Source: Microcyclospora pomicola
Taxonomy: Eukaryota; Ascomycota; Dothideomycetes; Capnodiales
NCBI GenBank assembly: GCA_002786065.1
Contig: NHNY01000017.1
Coordinates: forward strand, 310,001-374,000
Reading direction: 5' to 3'
DNA: 64,000 nt
Shown here: piece after piece, positions 42,894-53,918 of the stretch
How positions within the stretch are numbered: the first letter of the stretch is position 1
Layout of the letters: the number at the start of each line of letters is the position of its first letter
Position numbers and translations under genes: made by a program
Notes under the pieces: model-generated
Told to the model about the DNA's origin: nothing
The model's input: the letters and a program-made list of their open reading frames with translations, nothing else
Database searches by the model: none

Positions 42894-43982
42894 ATGGCGA
42901 CCACACGCCTAGTACGCCCTTCCACCCGTTGCGTGAAGCAGCTCTCATACCGCTCATACTCATCCCCCTCCACCCCACCTACATCGCCATTCGCGCCGCG
43001 CCATCTCCTCTCGATCGCAGACCTTACACCTCAGGAACTTACCACTCTAATTCGCAATGCCTACGCACACAAGACCGCGATCAAGTCAGGCAGCACGCCC
43101 AGCGCAATCCAAAACAGCTTGCTCGGCAAGACCGTCGCTTTGACTTTCAGCAAACGCTCTACGCGTACACGAGTGTCGACGGAAGCTGCTGTAGCCCTCA
43201 TGAACGGACACCCCATGTTTCTCGGCTCTGGAGACATCCAATTGGGTGTGAACGAGTCTCTGTACGACACCTCGGTCGTGATCAGCAGCATGGTCTCCTG
43301 CATCGTGGCACGCGTGAACGGACACTCCGACGTCGCGGATCTGGCAAAACACAGCTCGGTCCCGGTCATCAATGCCCTTTCCGATCTGTATCACCCCCTC
43401 CAGACGATCGCCGATTTCCTGACAATTCACGAAGTTTTCAAGAGCACTGCTTCTTCGACCTCCCCGGCAAGTCTAGGCGTCGAGGGTCTGAAGATCGCAT
43501 GGGTCGGCGACGCGAACAACGTCCTCTACGACCTCGCGATCGGAGCCGCCAAGCTCGGTGCTGAGATCGCCGTCGCTACACCGCCAGCTTATACGATCCC
43601 CTCATTCATGAAAGACATCATAACCTCGTCCGCGCCGGCAGGCTCCAGCTTCAAGTTCTCCGAGACGACTGTGCCTGAGGAGGCGGTGAAGGATGCCGAT
43701 ATCATTGTGACAGACACTTGGGTATCCATGGGGCAAGAAGCAGAGAAAGCACAGAGAATCAAGGAGTTTGCGGGCTTCCAGGTGACGAACGAGCTAGCCA
43801 AGCGGGGTGGAGCAAAAGACGGGTGGAGGTTCATGCATTGCCTGCCTCGCAAGCCGGAGGAGGTGGATGACGAGGTCTTCTACTCACCTCGAAGTGTGGT
43901 GTTCCAGGAGGCGGAGAATAGGCTGTGGGCCGTGTTGAGCGTGCTCGAGAGTTTTGTGAAGAATCAGGGTAAGATTGTGTAA
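42894..43982 (+). CDS. argB: ornithine carbamoyltransferase, mitochondrial precursor (362 aa)
   Basis: Single exon. A basic, Ser/Thr-rich N-terminus of about 30 residues (MATTRLVRPSTRCVKQ start) is a mitochondrial presequence. The carbamoyl-phosphate site STRTR is at 89-93, HPLQ at 167-170, the ornithine-side loop with DTWVSMGQE at about 274-282, and HCLPRKPEEVDDEVF holds the catalytic Cys within HCLP (315-318). All key residues are present and the length is normal. The enzyme makes citrulline from ornithine and carbamoyl phosphate in arginine synthesis. The Aspergillus symbol argB is used; the yeast name is ARG3. Confidence 0.96.
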   Translation: MATTRLVRPSTRCVKQLSYRSYSSPSTPPTSPFAPRHLLSIADLTPQELTTLIRNAYAHKTAIKSGSTPSAIQNSLLGKTVALTFSKRSTRTRVSTEAAVALMNGHPMFLGSGDIQLGVNESLYDTSVVISSMVSCIVARVNGHSDVADLAKHSSVPVINALSDLYHPLQTIADFLTIHEVFKSTASSTSPASLGVEGLKIAWVGDANNVLYDLAIGAAKLGAEIAVATPPAYTIPSFMKDIITSSAPAGSSFKFSETTVPEEAVKDADIIVTDTWVSMGQEAEKAQRIKEFAGFQVTNELAKRGGAKDGWRFMHCLPRKPEEVDDEVFYSPRSVVFQEAENRLWAVLSVLESFVKNQGKIV

Positions 43983-44152
43983 GTTGAACGTCGTGGAGGG
44001 CTTGCGTGGCGTTCAATGTACGGCGTTGGGAAGGGAAAAGCAGTGTTCCTCATTTAGCGATTCGCGTTGACTAGATCTGGTTGCCATTGCACCAGCAGAG
44101 CGATATCCTCATTCTTTTTTCGTTTGTACTGCACCAAGCAACTATGGCCTGC

Positions 44153-45657
44153 TCAATCATACTCTTCATAACCATATGCTCCCGATTGAGCCTGCGTCAT
44201 GACCCACTCCTCACTCGCCAGCCCTTTTTCTTTCCTCCTCACAAGCACGTCGGAGCCTTTGTGGAAATCACACGCCCATTCACACTTCGGCTCCGTCTCG
44301 TCTCCGAAGTACCTCGCGATCAACTTATGCCTGCATTCACTTATATTCTCGCAATACGCGATCAATGCCTGCAGGCTCTTCCCACGTCCGATCATTGCAT
44401 CGCGGCTTCGAGCGTCTTGACCTCCTCGTTGGTTGCCTGCCATCATATTCGAAGCGCGGTCACGATCTTCGCGGCTATAGTAGAGCATACAGATCGAGGC
44501 CTTGCCGTCTCGACCCGCACGTCCGGCTTCCTGGTAGAAGCCCTCGAAAGATTTGGGGATCTGCCAATGCGTGACGAAGCGGACGTTCTCTTTGTCAATG
44601 CCCATGCCGAACGCGGTGGTGGCGACGATCACATCATACCCTTGGCGATTCGCGATCCAGCCAGCCAGATGGTCGTCCTTCTGCTCGGATGTGAGTTTCG
44701 AATGGTATGGTCGTGCTCCGATACCGTCAGCAGTCAGACGGGCGGCAAGAGCCTCGGTGTCCTTGATGAACCAGGTATATATAATGCCGGGAACGTTGTT
44801 GACTCGTTCGCCTCGTTCCTGTAGTTCTTGCATTCGTCTTGGGTCTCCTGCTCGCCGGGCGTAGGTTCCTTTCATCCATTTGACAAAGTCGTCATAACGA
44901 TCCTCCTCATCGTTTGTGAAGCGAATCTCGTAATGTAAGTTGGGCCGGCTTGTGGTCATGGTGAAGAACTTCAGCTTCCTCGCATCGAGTCCGAGGGTCG
45001 TGATCACATCGTTTCGCACTCGCTGTGTCGCTGTCGCCGTACAGCATATCATTGGTACGGTTGGGAACTCCCTTTTGAAGAAATCGAGCTGTTTGAACTT
45101 GGGACGAAAGTCATGACCCCATTCGGAGATGCAGTGTGCCTCGTCGATGGCGATCCGAGCCAGCTCCTTCTGCTCGTGTACGATTCTTAATGCATTGCGA
45201 AAGTAATCAAGCGTCGTGGTTTCTGGCGTGACATACAGCAGTCTTGTCCTCGGATGGCCACTTTTCAGATCATCCAGGATCGCATTCCGCACGTTGTACG
45301 GGGTGTTACTGTTCAAAGTCGCCACGCTGATGCCAGCGGCGGTCAGCGCAGCGAGCTGATTGTTCATGAGAGCAAGAAGTGGTGAAATGACGATGGTGAT
45401 GCCCACATCCACAACAGCTGGAAGCTGAAAGCACAAACTCTTGCCGAAACTTGTGGCGGCTTGGAGGAAGACATCTTGGCCTTCCAGCGATGCCACAATG
45501 ACTTCTCGTTGCACCGGTCTGATATCTTGATTAGTAGAGTACGTGTAGACCAGGATGGTTTTGCCGCAAACCGAAATGAAGGTTTGCCAAAGACCTTTCT
45601 CAAGGTGAATTCGAGGTCGAGTTTCTCGTCTAGCTTTCGACCTGTAAGGCCAGGCAT
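44153..45657 (-). CDS. short RecQ-family DNA helicase (483 aa, 2 exons)
   Basis: Exons run 45657-45572 and 45518-44153, with a 53-base intron whose donor is GTTTGC; the total is 1452. The splice joins GKPSFR to PVQREVI, the family's motif 0. Motif I is AATSFGKSLCFQLPA (49-56 for the P-loop), motif II IDEAHCISEWGHDFRP (DEAH 154-157), then TATATQRVRNDV and the motif V-VI block ATTAFGMGIDKENVRFV and QEAGRAGRDG. Near the C-terminus, CENISECRH and PKCEWACD provide the zinc-binding cysteines of the RQC region. There is no HRDC domain and no long N-terminus, so this is a compact RecQ, not the Sgs1/QDE-3 type. It should unwind 3'-tailed DNA in repair. The P-loop has Ser-Phe where RecQ usually has Gly-x. 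Confidence 0.88.
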
Positions 45658-45943
45658 GGCTTGGATATTGGTTACATTCAGAGTATGATCCTACCGGGAC
45701 TTGTATGAGACGCACGATTCGATTGCTTGCTGAAAGACGTACAATAGCAACGAGGTTGCGTTCGCAGCCTGAATTATGATAGGTGTAAGAGGTGTTGTTG
45801 AAGTGGATGAATGGAGGCTAGAGCTAGTCGGAAATCGCGAGTCTGCAGGTTGATCCTACTGGACGGGAAATTCACAATTCATCATACTTTAGAACGGATA
45901 CAGACAATGAGTCCCTGCGTGCGTGATCTCATAGAGAAAGCAT

Positions 45944-47926
45944 CTATGTCACGTATATGCTATCTTCCTTGACAAACTTCGCCACCAGAGCCTCAATATG
46001 CGCTCGCTCGTCCGGGGTCATCCCTTTCCATTTCCGTTTCACCTCATCCCAAACTTCTTGCATCCTTCTGCGTCCCGCACATTTGTAAAATGCAGCGAGC
46101 ACGTTGACGACCAGGTCGCGCATGAAGTACGGCGGTCGTTCAAGCTCTGTCGTGATCAGCCCGTCTTGTAGTCCGATTTCGTCTTGTGCGAGAAAGAGAG
46201 AGCTCTCGCTGGTAGGTTCTTTCCCTGCTTCTCCACGCTTGACGCCGCGAAGAAATTCCTGCCAAAAGGTCTCAAGATCTTTCTTGGTCCACGACGAAAC
46301 AGTATACCCACCATGCTGCCAGAAGCCGCCAAAGATGTGGAAGTATATGCTTCCATGAACATTCAGACCTTTGTCTTTCATCTCTTGAAGCAATGTCATG
46401 ATCTCGTGGATTGAGCCTGTCGTTTGAGCGTGATAGTTGATGAAGATGCGGTACGTTCTTTCATTCGGCGCAATGGGAGTGCGTCGCTGCAGTTCTTCTT
46501 TCCGATCTTCCGAAGAGAATCCAGATCCAAAGAAGGAGCTTTCGTGTTCTGCGTGTTCGTCACGCAATCGCTGTGCCTCGAAGTCCAGTTTGTGGCCGAG
46601 TGCTTTGAGGTCTTGCCAATCAGTTGGCGTTGTCGTACCAAGGCTTTGCTCGTGTAGTCGCTTCATTTTGATGAACACGTTCTCTGCGGCCGCTGGTTCG
46701 CCGGCATTGATCAAGGACGTGATCACGCAGTTCATTACGACCGTATCAACAATTTCGCCAGCATTGACGAGATCACGGAACGCCTGACGGACTGCATCGC
46801 CGTCGCCTCGTTTGCCAGCATAGTGTATGAGGCTCGTACGGAAGAAACGATTCATGCGCATGCCTCTTGACACAAGCTCGTTGTAAATGGTGTCGGCTAA
46901 GGCGAAGCGGCCGGCCTTGACTGCTAAATCGAAAAGTACGTTGAGTGTGCCATGCGTCGCCGCAACTCCGTTTTCCTCCATACGCATCCATGTCTCCACT
47001 GCCTCCATGATAGCATTGGTCGACACACTTCGTTCCCGGCGTCCAGCGAAGGTTATCGCCGCGTTCCATTCATCGGCACGCACGGGAATCTGCTCCCCCA
47101 CGCACTCGTCCAGGATTGCGAAAAAGCGGTCGTGAGCGTGCTGCCGATGTTTGTATTCAACCCAAGCAAAATGCGCGAACAGACGTCGGACTATGTTATC
47201 CGACAAATATCTTAGCCTCGGCGTTTGCAGAGCCTGATAGTTGTCCCAGAGTCTTTTCAGCGAAAGTCGACCAAGCTTGACGTTCAAATATGTTTCAAGA
47301 TCATGTATCTGCCTCGCATGTTCCTCGTCTACCGGCGGTAGAACGATTCGTCTGGTGTTGGGCTCTTTTTCAGGCGGAAGTACCATTCGTGGAGCCAAGG
47401 GAAAATGCTTAGATTTCCCGTGGGAGTCCGTTGTCGTAACGGCCTTTTCATCTCCCATGTGCCATAGATCGGACCCAGGGGGATATGTGTTCACGAGATT
47501 TTCCAACTCAATACTACTGTACGATGTCTTCTCGCCCCATCTGCGTGGTTTCGGCAGATGCTCACGCAGGTCGCGAGCCTCCGAAGCATAATGTCTTCGA
47601 CCGATGGATCCGCGTGCAGGTATCTCCGATGCCTTTCCTGGTCTCTTCATGAACCTTCCCAGTCCATCGCGATTGTTGCAGTGATCTTTACAAGCTCCAG
47701 CCGCGACCAGAGAATTTATGAATAAGTCTTCCAGAGCACGGTAGTTTGTGCGGTGTCGACTCGAAGTATGGTAGTTGCGCACATCTCGTGGCCCGGTCTC
47801 TTCGAATAGAGAGAAAGGAAGCGAGGGCAGGTCGGAGATCATCACGGCGCATTGGGAGCTCTTGGAAAGGACTGGGAAGCTCTTCGTCTTGCAGAGCGTG
47901 CCGAGAAGGGACATGGAAATTCGCAC
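45944..47926 (-). CDS. pentatricopeptide-repeat protein, mitochondrial (660 aa)
   Basis: Single exon from 47926. The first 60 residues are rich in Ser, Arg and hydrophobics with few acids, fitting a mitochondrial presequence. Helical 35-residue-like repeats run from about 270 to 420 (EWNAAITFAGRRER..., GTLNVLFDLAVKAGRFALAD, VMNCVITSLINAGEPAAAEN). More follow at about 490-540 (ERTYRIFINYHAQTTGS...) before a longer C-terminal region. This is the PPR pattern of fungal mitochondrial RNA-processing or translation factors. It shares a 228-base divergent promoter with a mitochondrial ribosomal protein gene, which supports the location. The target RNA is unknown. Confidence 0.78.
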   Translation of the reverse strand: MRISMSLLGTLCKTKSFPVLSKSSQCAVMISDLPSLPFSLFEETGPRDVRNYHTSSRHRTNYRALEDLFINSLVAAGACKDHCNNRDGLGRFMKRPGKASEIPARGSIGRRHYASEARDLREHLPKPRRWGEKTSYSSIELENLVNTYPPGSDLWHMGDEKAVTTTDSHGKSKHFPLAPRMVLPPEKEPNTRRIVLPPVDEEHARQIHDLETYLNVKLGRLSLKRLWDNYQALQTPRLRYLSDNIVRRLFAHFAWVEYKHRQHAHDRFFAILDECVGEQIPVRADEWNAAITFAGRRERSVSTNAIMEAVETWMRMEENGVAATHGTLNVLFDLAVKAGRFALADTIYNELVSRGMRMNRFFRTSLIHYAGKRGDGDAVRQAFRDLVNAGEIVDTVVMNCVITSLINAGEPAAAENVFIKMKRLHEQSLGTTTPTDWQDLKALGHKLDFEAQRLRDEHAEHESSFFGSGFSSEDRKEELQRRTPIAPNERTYRIFINYHAQTTGSIHEIMTLLQEMKDKGLNVHGSIYFHIFGGFWQHGGYTVSSWTKKDLETFWQEFLRGVKRGEAGKEPTSESSLFLAQDEIGLQDGLITTELERPPYFMRDLVVNVLAAFYKCAGRRRMQEVWDEVKRKWKGMTPDERAHIEALVAKFVKEDSIYVT

Positions 47927-48154
47927 ATGATGGCCAGATATCCGTCAACCCGAAGACGGCATAATGGAGCCAGGAAATGATGAAGCTGAGAATGTGGATT
48001 GTGATGTCGTGTGCATAGGTGTTTCTGTACCAGCTCCAATGTGCCAAGCCCAGTTGCGGCGAACGCGGAGGAGAGACGAAGCATTGATGATCGGATACTA
48101 CAACCCTAATGATACCTGGTATTGTCCTCCATCAGTCTGCATGTGTTGTCCAGT
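47927..48154. promoter_or_regulatory. compact bidirectional promoter, PPR protein / mS23
   Basis: Only 228 bases separate the two outward ATGs, so the two mitochondrial genes probably share regulatory sequence. No particular factor site is claimed. Confidence 0.55.
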
Positions 48155-49056
48155 ATGGGTCGCATAGGACTTGAGGCGCAGCGCGTCCGCCGCCATGCTA
48201 CACAGCTTCTCGATGTCGGGCGCATTTCCTCACCTCCTCCCTGGTACGGAGCAATGGGTGTCATACCACCATCAGAACGACTCATCAGACCGCCCATGCA
48301 AAGACCGCAGAAGCCTGGAAAGCGTGCATCGAAGCTATTCAAACCGGTTCACCTGAACTACGAGGAAGATCTGCTACGATGGGAATACTTCAACGATCAC
48401 CCGTGGGAATTAGCCAGGCCGAGAGTAGTCCTCGAGGATGACGGACGAGATGGTCAAAAGTGGGATTGGAGTCTTCCTCTCGACCATGCCCTACGGAGAC
48501 CGGGACCTGGAGAGCAAAGCGCGAAGGGCATCAATCTCGGGAAAGCGTGGGATCAAGCAAGAAAGACCCAAGCAGCTCGGCCGATAAATGGTGAAGCGTA
48601 AGTTTTGTCGAACGTGTTGAACCCACGAATCTTATGCTCACACTTTGTGGTTACAGCGTTGTGAAACGTCAACACCATCTCATGAACCGCACTGGGCTTT
48701 CACAATCAGCCGCCTACGATCAAGCCCGAAAGGAGTTCTACCGCTACAGACATGCTCGCGAAGTTGAACAGCGGGTTGCTCGCGAAGAGGCCCTCTCAAC
48801 TGGCGCTTTCTTTGGACCTGGACCAAATGAGATCGGAATGAGATTAGAAGACAAGATGTACGATAAATGGAAGAGCTGGGCAGAGAAGGAAATTACAGCG
48901 CAACGGCAAATAGCAAACAGCGCGTACACTGGAAACGAGGCAGAGGAGAACAGTTTAGAAGAAGGGTTAGGTGCCGAACTGGAAGTGGTTGAGGAAGTGA
49001 CACCAGCTACGAAGCGTGGACAGCAAGTGAACGGGCCAGCGGCGATACATGCTTGA
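48155..49056 (+). CDS. RSM25: mitochondrial small ribosomal subunit protein mS23 (280 aa, 2 exons)
   Basis: Exons are 48155-48597 and 48657-49056, with a 59-base intron; the total is 843. The start MGRIGLEAQRVRRHATQLLD and the downstream SSPPPWYGAMGVIPPSE match the fungal mS23/Rsm25 family. So do KLFKPVHLNYEEDLLRWEYF, DHPWELARPRVVLEDDG, then after the splice VVKRQHHLMNRTG and AYDQARKEFYRYRH. The C-terminal 60 residues are acidic and variable. I chose the ATG at 48155 because it starts the conserved N-terminus; an in-frame ATG at 48122 adds 11 residues. The protein is part of the mitochondrial 37S subunit. Confidence 0.9.
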
Positions 49057-49737
49057 TTCCTGCTAGACCAATTGTGCTTTTCATACGACCTCTGTACAAT
49101 GAATGCGAGCATATTCCAGAAGTGAGCAACATGCAAGACCACCCAATCTCGTGCTTGAAGTCTTGATTCCACTTCGATGCTACGACATGGCGCATACCTT
49201 ATAATCTGGAATCATCCGATATGAGCTATACTGAAAATAGCTTTCATAAGGCGGAACTTCCTCGAAGAAGATAAGATGGTGCACTCACACATTTGAGGTG
49301 ATGTTGTCTATTGCTTGCTATCCACTCACCTGGCATAAGGGCTACAGCACACGGAGAGGGAAAAGGGGCGATGACATGGATGTAAATGTTCGCCGTAAGA
49401 TCTTGTAAGGTACGCATACAAAGGCTTGAGCATAACAACCTTCCCATCAGTTGTATATCCAGCAAAAGCCCTCTAACTTGCCAGTCTTGTCAGTAGATCG
49501 TATCTCGTTCTCATCATGGATACTGGATGGAACATTTGGTAGTACGCAGGTCCGCTAGCGTGATTTACGAGCCGCAACTCTAACTCCAGACATTGGCCCC
49601 GCAAGACCCCATGCCACGATGCGGGAATCGGTCTTCAATTATTGTATTTGATGGTTTGAATGAATACCGTGTTTCGACGTCACATCTTTCGGCCCACTTT
49701 GTCTTTCAAACCCCCGTCGACTCGCTTCATATCTATC
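49057..49737. other. intergenic
   Basis: About 680 bases between two plus-strand genes; no gene, repeat or RNA seen. The end nearest 49738 should be the GUK1 promoter. Confidence 0.55.
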
Positions 49738-50432
49738 ATGGCCCCAACAAGTGAGCCCTGCTGCAGCCTCGAAACGAAGTAGGACCTAGACTGACATTAG
49801 ACTCCCAGCAAACCCTCGTCCCATTGTTGTCTCCGGCCCTTCAGGCTCCGGAAAGTCCACGCTCCTCGGTCGTCTGTTCAAAGAATATCCTGACCGTTTC
49901 GGCTTCTCCATCTCCCACACAACCCGTGCGCCACGAGGCCAGGAGCAAGATGGCGTGGAGTACAACTTCGTCACCAAGGACGTGTTCGAGAAGATGATCG
50001 ACAATGGGGAGTTTATTGAGCATGCACAGTTCGGCAGCAACATGTATGGCACAAGTGTTGAGGCCGTGAAGAGTGTGGCGGAGAAGGGCAAGAACTGCAT
50101 CCTGGACATCGAGATGGAGGTGTGTAGGAGTTTTGAGGTGCACAATCGAATCTATGCTAATACTGGGCATTCAGGGCGTGAAACAGGTGAAGAAGACGGA
50201 CCTGAACGCGCGATTTTTGTTTTTGCAGCCTCCGAGCGTTGAGATCCTGGAGCAACGACTTCGGGGACGTGGAACAGACAAGGAGGAGGCGATCAAAGAG
50301 CGCTTGGCACAAGCCACGAACGAGATCGAGTATTCAAAGACCCCTGGTGTGCACGACCAGATCATCACCAACGACGACCTTGAAAAGGCCTGGGGCGAGT
50401 TCAAGGCTTTCTGTGTGCCGGAGAGCTCGTAA
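49738..50432 (+). CDS. GUK1: guanylate kinase (193 aa, 3 exons)
   Basis: Exons are 49738-49750, 49809-50119 and 50175-50432, with introns of 58 and 55 bases; the total is 582. The first exon holds only 13 bases (MAPT plus one). The P-loop SGPSGSGKST is at 13-22, followed by the GMP-binding SHTTRAPRGQEQDGVEYNF, EFIEHAQFGSNMYGTS and ILDIEMEG blocks, and the LID and C-terminal KTPGVHDQIITNDDLEKAW. All family landmarks are present and the length is normal. The enzyme converts GMP to GDP with ATP. Confidence 0.95.
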
Positions 50433-51329
50433 GAATGCGGGTGCAGTCACCCATACATGATAGACCAATGTTGATCAGTGAGATTGATTGCAATCGAGCA
50501 TATGACACTCTCATACCGTACAACGATAACGACGCGATTACGAACAAGTTGAGCTGAATCGTGCTGCATGCGTTCTCCTTACCGTCAGGGCGTGAGGAAT
50601 AGCGGTGCTCAATACTGCTTCGAATGCAAGATTGCGTTCCATTGTACCGCAACAACTGAAGTATTCGAGCACTCCCTCAAGTATCCTTCGTCGTCTGAGA
50701 CGTCGAAGCCGCATGAAGAAAGCAGAGCCTGGACCGAGGCCATATCGGGTGCATGGATAACGATACCCACGTCCTCTGAAAGTCTAAACTGTACGAACTC
50801 ACGACCCTAGATCTCGCCTATCGTCGATAGGCTTGATCGCAGTATATGCTTTGAATAGATGAATTTGCCACAGACGCGTGCATTCACGTCGACGAGACTG
50901 TGTTGACATACGTTGCCGCTTATCATATCACTTGATCCAAGGAATCTGTTCTGGCCCGCCTGAAAGAGCTAGCGGGGGCGCGGCCCCCAAGCAGAAGACC
51001 TGGCAGGCACGTCACACTCTGCTGGATCCTTTACCCGCACACTCTTCACTGTTGCAATTCGCCCAAAACACGCGCAGCTACTCTCAATCAACTTCTTCTC
51101 TTCTACGCCTCTAACCGCCCGTACTATCGCGACGCCTGTGTTCGCCCCATATCCACCGTGTCCCCGCAGCGACTTGACGGCTCATACCCACTAAGACTAC
51201 AGTAGTCGCCCACCGACGACCCCACCTTCGTAACTTCAATTCCGAACCACAGTCTCACGACAACGCCCTGCCAAAACATATCCTCACATCTGCTCATTCC
51301 ACTCTATCCTTCGCCACGAAGAGCCCGTC
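50433..51329. other. intergenic, about 900 bases
   Basis: No supported gene. The right-hand 250 bases are C/T-rich and probably hold the PP2C promoter and 5' UTR. Confidence 0.55.
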
Positions 51330-53218
51330 ATGGGTCAAACACTGTCAGAACCAGTGGTAGAAAAGGTAAGCGCTTCTATATACCGTGCTCGCGGCCGGCG
51401 GCGATTCACCCCCGCTTCGGTGATGGCATTCATGTCCAAGATCAGACACGATGTGGTCTTTCCTTGCCTCTTAGCGGACACAATCAGTTGACACAAGACG
51501 TACTGCAGCACTCAGACGAAGGGCAAGATGAGCGCGTGTTCTACGGCGTGAGCTGCATGCAGGGATGGAGAATAAGTATGGAGGATGCCCACGCAACAGT
51601 CCTTGACCTGCAAGCCCTCAAGGACGGCGACGAGCTCAAGCCTGCTGCTGCAGACGTGCGGATATCTTATTTTGGAGTGTATGACGGACACGGAGGAGAC
51701 AAGGTGGCCCTGTACACGGGCGAGCACCTACATAACATTGTTGCGAAACAAGCCGCATTCCAGAACAAGGATTTTGAGCAGGCGCTAAAGGACGGCTTTC
51801 TTGCCATTGACCGAGCAATCCTGAGTGGTATGTACCCATCTCGCGGAATCGTTCAGTGGTTCTGAGTGTGCTAACACAGACCTCGGCAGACCCAAGATAT
51901 GAAGAAGAAGTCTCTGGATGCACAGCGTCAGTGGGCATCATCACGAACGACAAGATCTATGTTGTATGTGTCCCAGGGGTGCGAAATACACATGCTCGAG
52001 GCTTACAATGACAGGGTAACGCCGGTGATTCGAGATCGGTCCTTGGTATTAAAGGTCGGGCAAAGCCTCTCTCTTTCGATCACAAACCGCAGAACGAAGG
52101 CGAAAAAGCACGCATTTGCGCCGCCGGTGGTTTCGTCGACTTCGGCAGAGTCAATGGCAATCTAGCACTCAGCAGGGCTATTGGCGACTTTGAGTTCAAG
52201 AAGAGCGCAGATTTGCCACCGGAACAACAAATTGTGACAGCATTCCCCGAGGTCACAGTTCACGACTTGGGTGATGACGACGAGTTTCTCGTGATTGCCT
52301 GCGACGGTAAGCACACTGAATACATGATATGTTTCGATGAACGTAATCGCTAACACAACTTTCAGGAATCTGGGACTGTCAATCCTCCCAAGCCGTCGTC
52401 GAGTTTGTCCGAAGAGGTATCGCAGCAAAGCAGGAACTTTCGGCCATTTGCGAAAACATGATGGACAACTGCTTAGCCAGCAACAGCGAGACCGGCGGAG
52501 TCGGTTGTGACAACATGACAATGGTCGTCATTGGTCTTTTGAATGGCAAGACGAAGGAGGAATGGTACAGCATGATTGGCGAGAGAGTTGCGAATGGCGA
52601 TGGACCTTGCGCGCCTCCCGAATACGGCAAGTCTGAGTCTTGATCCACCTCCTTAGACTGCGCGGCAGAGTCAGTGTAATTACAGGAGTCGCAGATAGCA
52701 CGTTTTGGCAACTCCTGTTTTTGATCATCTTGGCTCTGTCGCGCTTCATCGTTGGTTTCTAGAAAAATGTGCTGACATTCCCTGCAGCGGAGTTCCGAGG
52801 TCCCGGCGTACACAACCGCTTCTCTTCCGACGACTCACCGGACGACTACGAAATGGACATGGACCAACGAACGCGTATTCTCAGTACTGGACGTGGTGGT
52901 CGCGTCATTCTGTTGGGAGATGGAACGGAGCTGGGGATCTCTGGTCATGACGACGACGGTGACATTGACATGGAAGATCGCGGTGAAGCCGAGGAGCTCG
53001 AAGACAAAGATCTGGAGGAGCAGGTCAAGAAGGGCCAGGCTCAGAGCAACAGCACAACTAGCGACACTCAATCGGCAAACGCCACGGGCACTGCTGATCC
53101 GGCGAAGGCGCCTGTTGCTACAGAGGGTAAGACTAGTGACGCGCCGGAGCCGGAAATGAAACCGGCCTCGGACAGTGTCAATGTCAAGAAGCTGGAGGAG
53201 ACGAAGAAGACGGAGTAG
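51330..53218 (+). CDS. PP2C-type protein phosphatase, Ptc2/Ptc3-like (470 aa, 6 exons)
   Basis: Exons are 51330-51365, 51509-51827, 51890-51963, 52015-52306, 52366-52626 and 52788-53218; the total is 1413. The N-terminus [12 protein letters not shown] (possible N-myristoylation glycine) is followed by [12 protein letters not shown], the metal-binding DGHGG (71-75), [41 protein letters not shown] and [11 protein letters not shown]. These are the motifs of a full PPM domain. The tail of about 140 residues is acidic and disordered, as in fungal Ptc2/3, which dephosphorylate Hog1 and checkpoint kinases. The fifth intron begins with GC (GCAAGT) and ends with GCAG. If it is retained, the frame stops at 52643 after four extra residues, which would remove the acidic tail. 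Confidence 0.9.
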
Positions 53219-53918
53219 TACAGAGACGTCAACAGACACGCATGCGTGTTTGTGCTCTTACGGCTCGTCCTCCGACACATTGAGCACTTGAATGGCAGGA
53301 ATGATACCCTTACCACGAACTGTAACAAATTCTGCACGTATTAGTGATGCTATCGACACATGTACAGTTGTGACCGCGCAACTATCACTTATCCTTCTGC
53401 ATACACCTCTCCCTCCTTTCCTGGTCCATATTGAAGCCACCAATTCTACTTCGAGGCACCGACGGGAAGGCACAATACTCATACACGTCTTCTTACCCTA
53501 CGGCCTGAAAACTTGCAGCTGACCAGAAATGGAACCTGAGCCTTATCATGCTCACTGGTCTCAGAAAGTTCGCCAACAGTCGCAACTCGTGTAGACCTGA
53601 AGTGTAGGACCCTCCCAAATCAGCTGGGAAACGTGCATGGTAGCTTAGTCAGCGGGATATATGCCATCGCCGTCTGTTCACACCTCACCCTTGACCTTTC
53701 GAGCTGTTACATATGCACAATCACTATGAGACATCCTCTGTGGTTCTACAAGACAGCTCATCATCTGTGTAGTTGACGCTGGCTGGAAGATTGGAAACTA
53801 GTGATATGCGATCAACAGCACGGGAAACAGTTCTGCATTAAAATACCTACTCTTTTTGTGTCTGCAGCAGTGCTGGAGTTGTGGACCGTTTCGGCCCCAT
53901 ACGAACAAGCGAGTCGCA
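53219..53918. other. intergenic, 700 bases
   Basis: Short overlapping ORFs on both strands; none supported. Confidence 0.55.
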
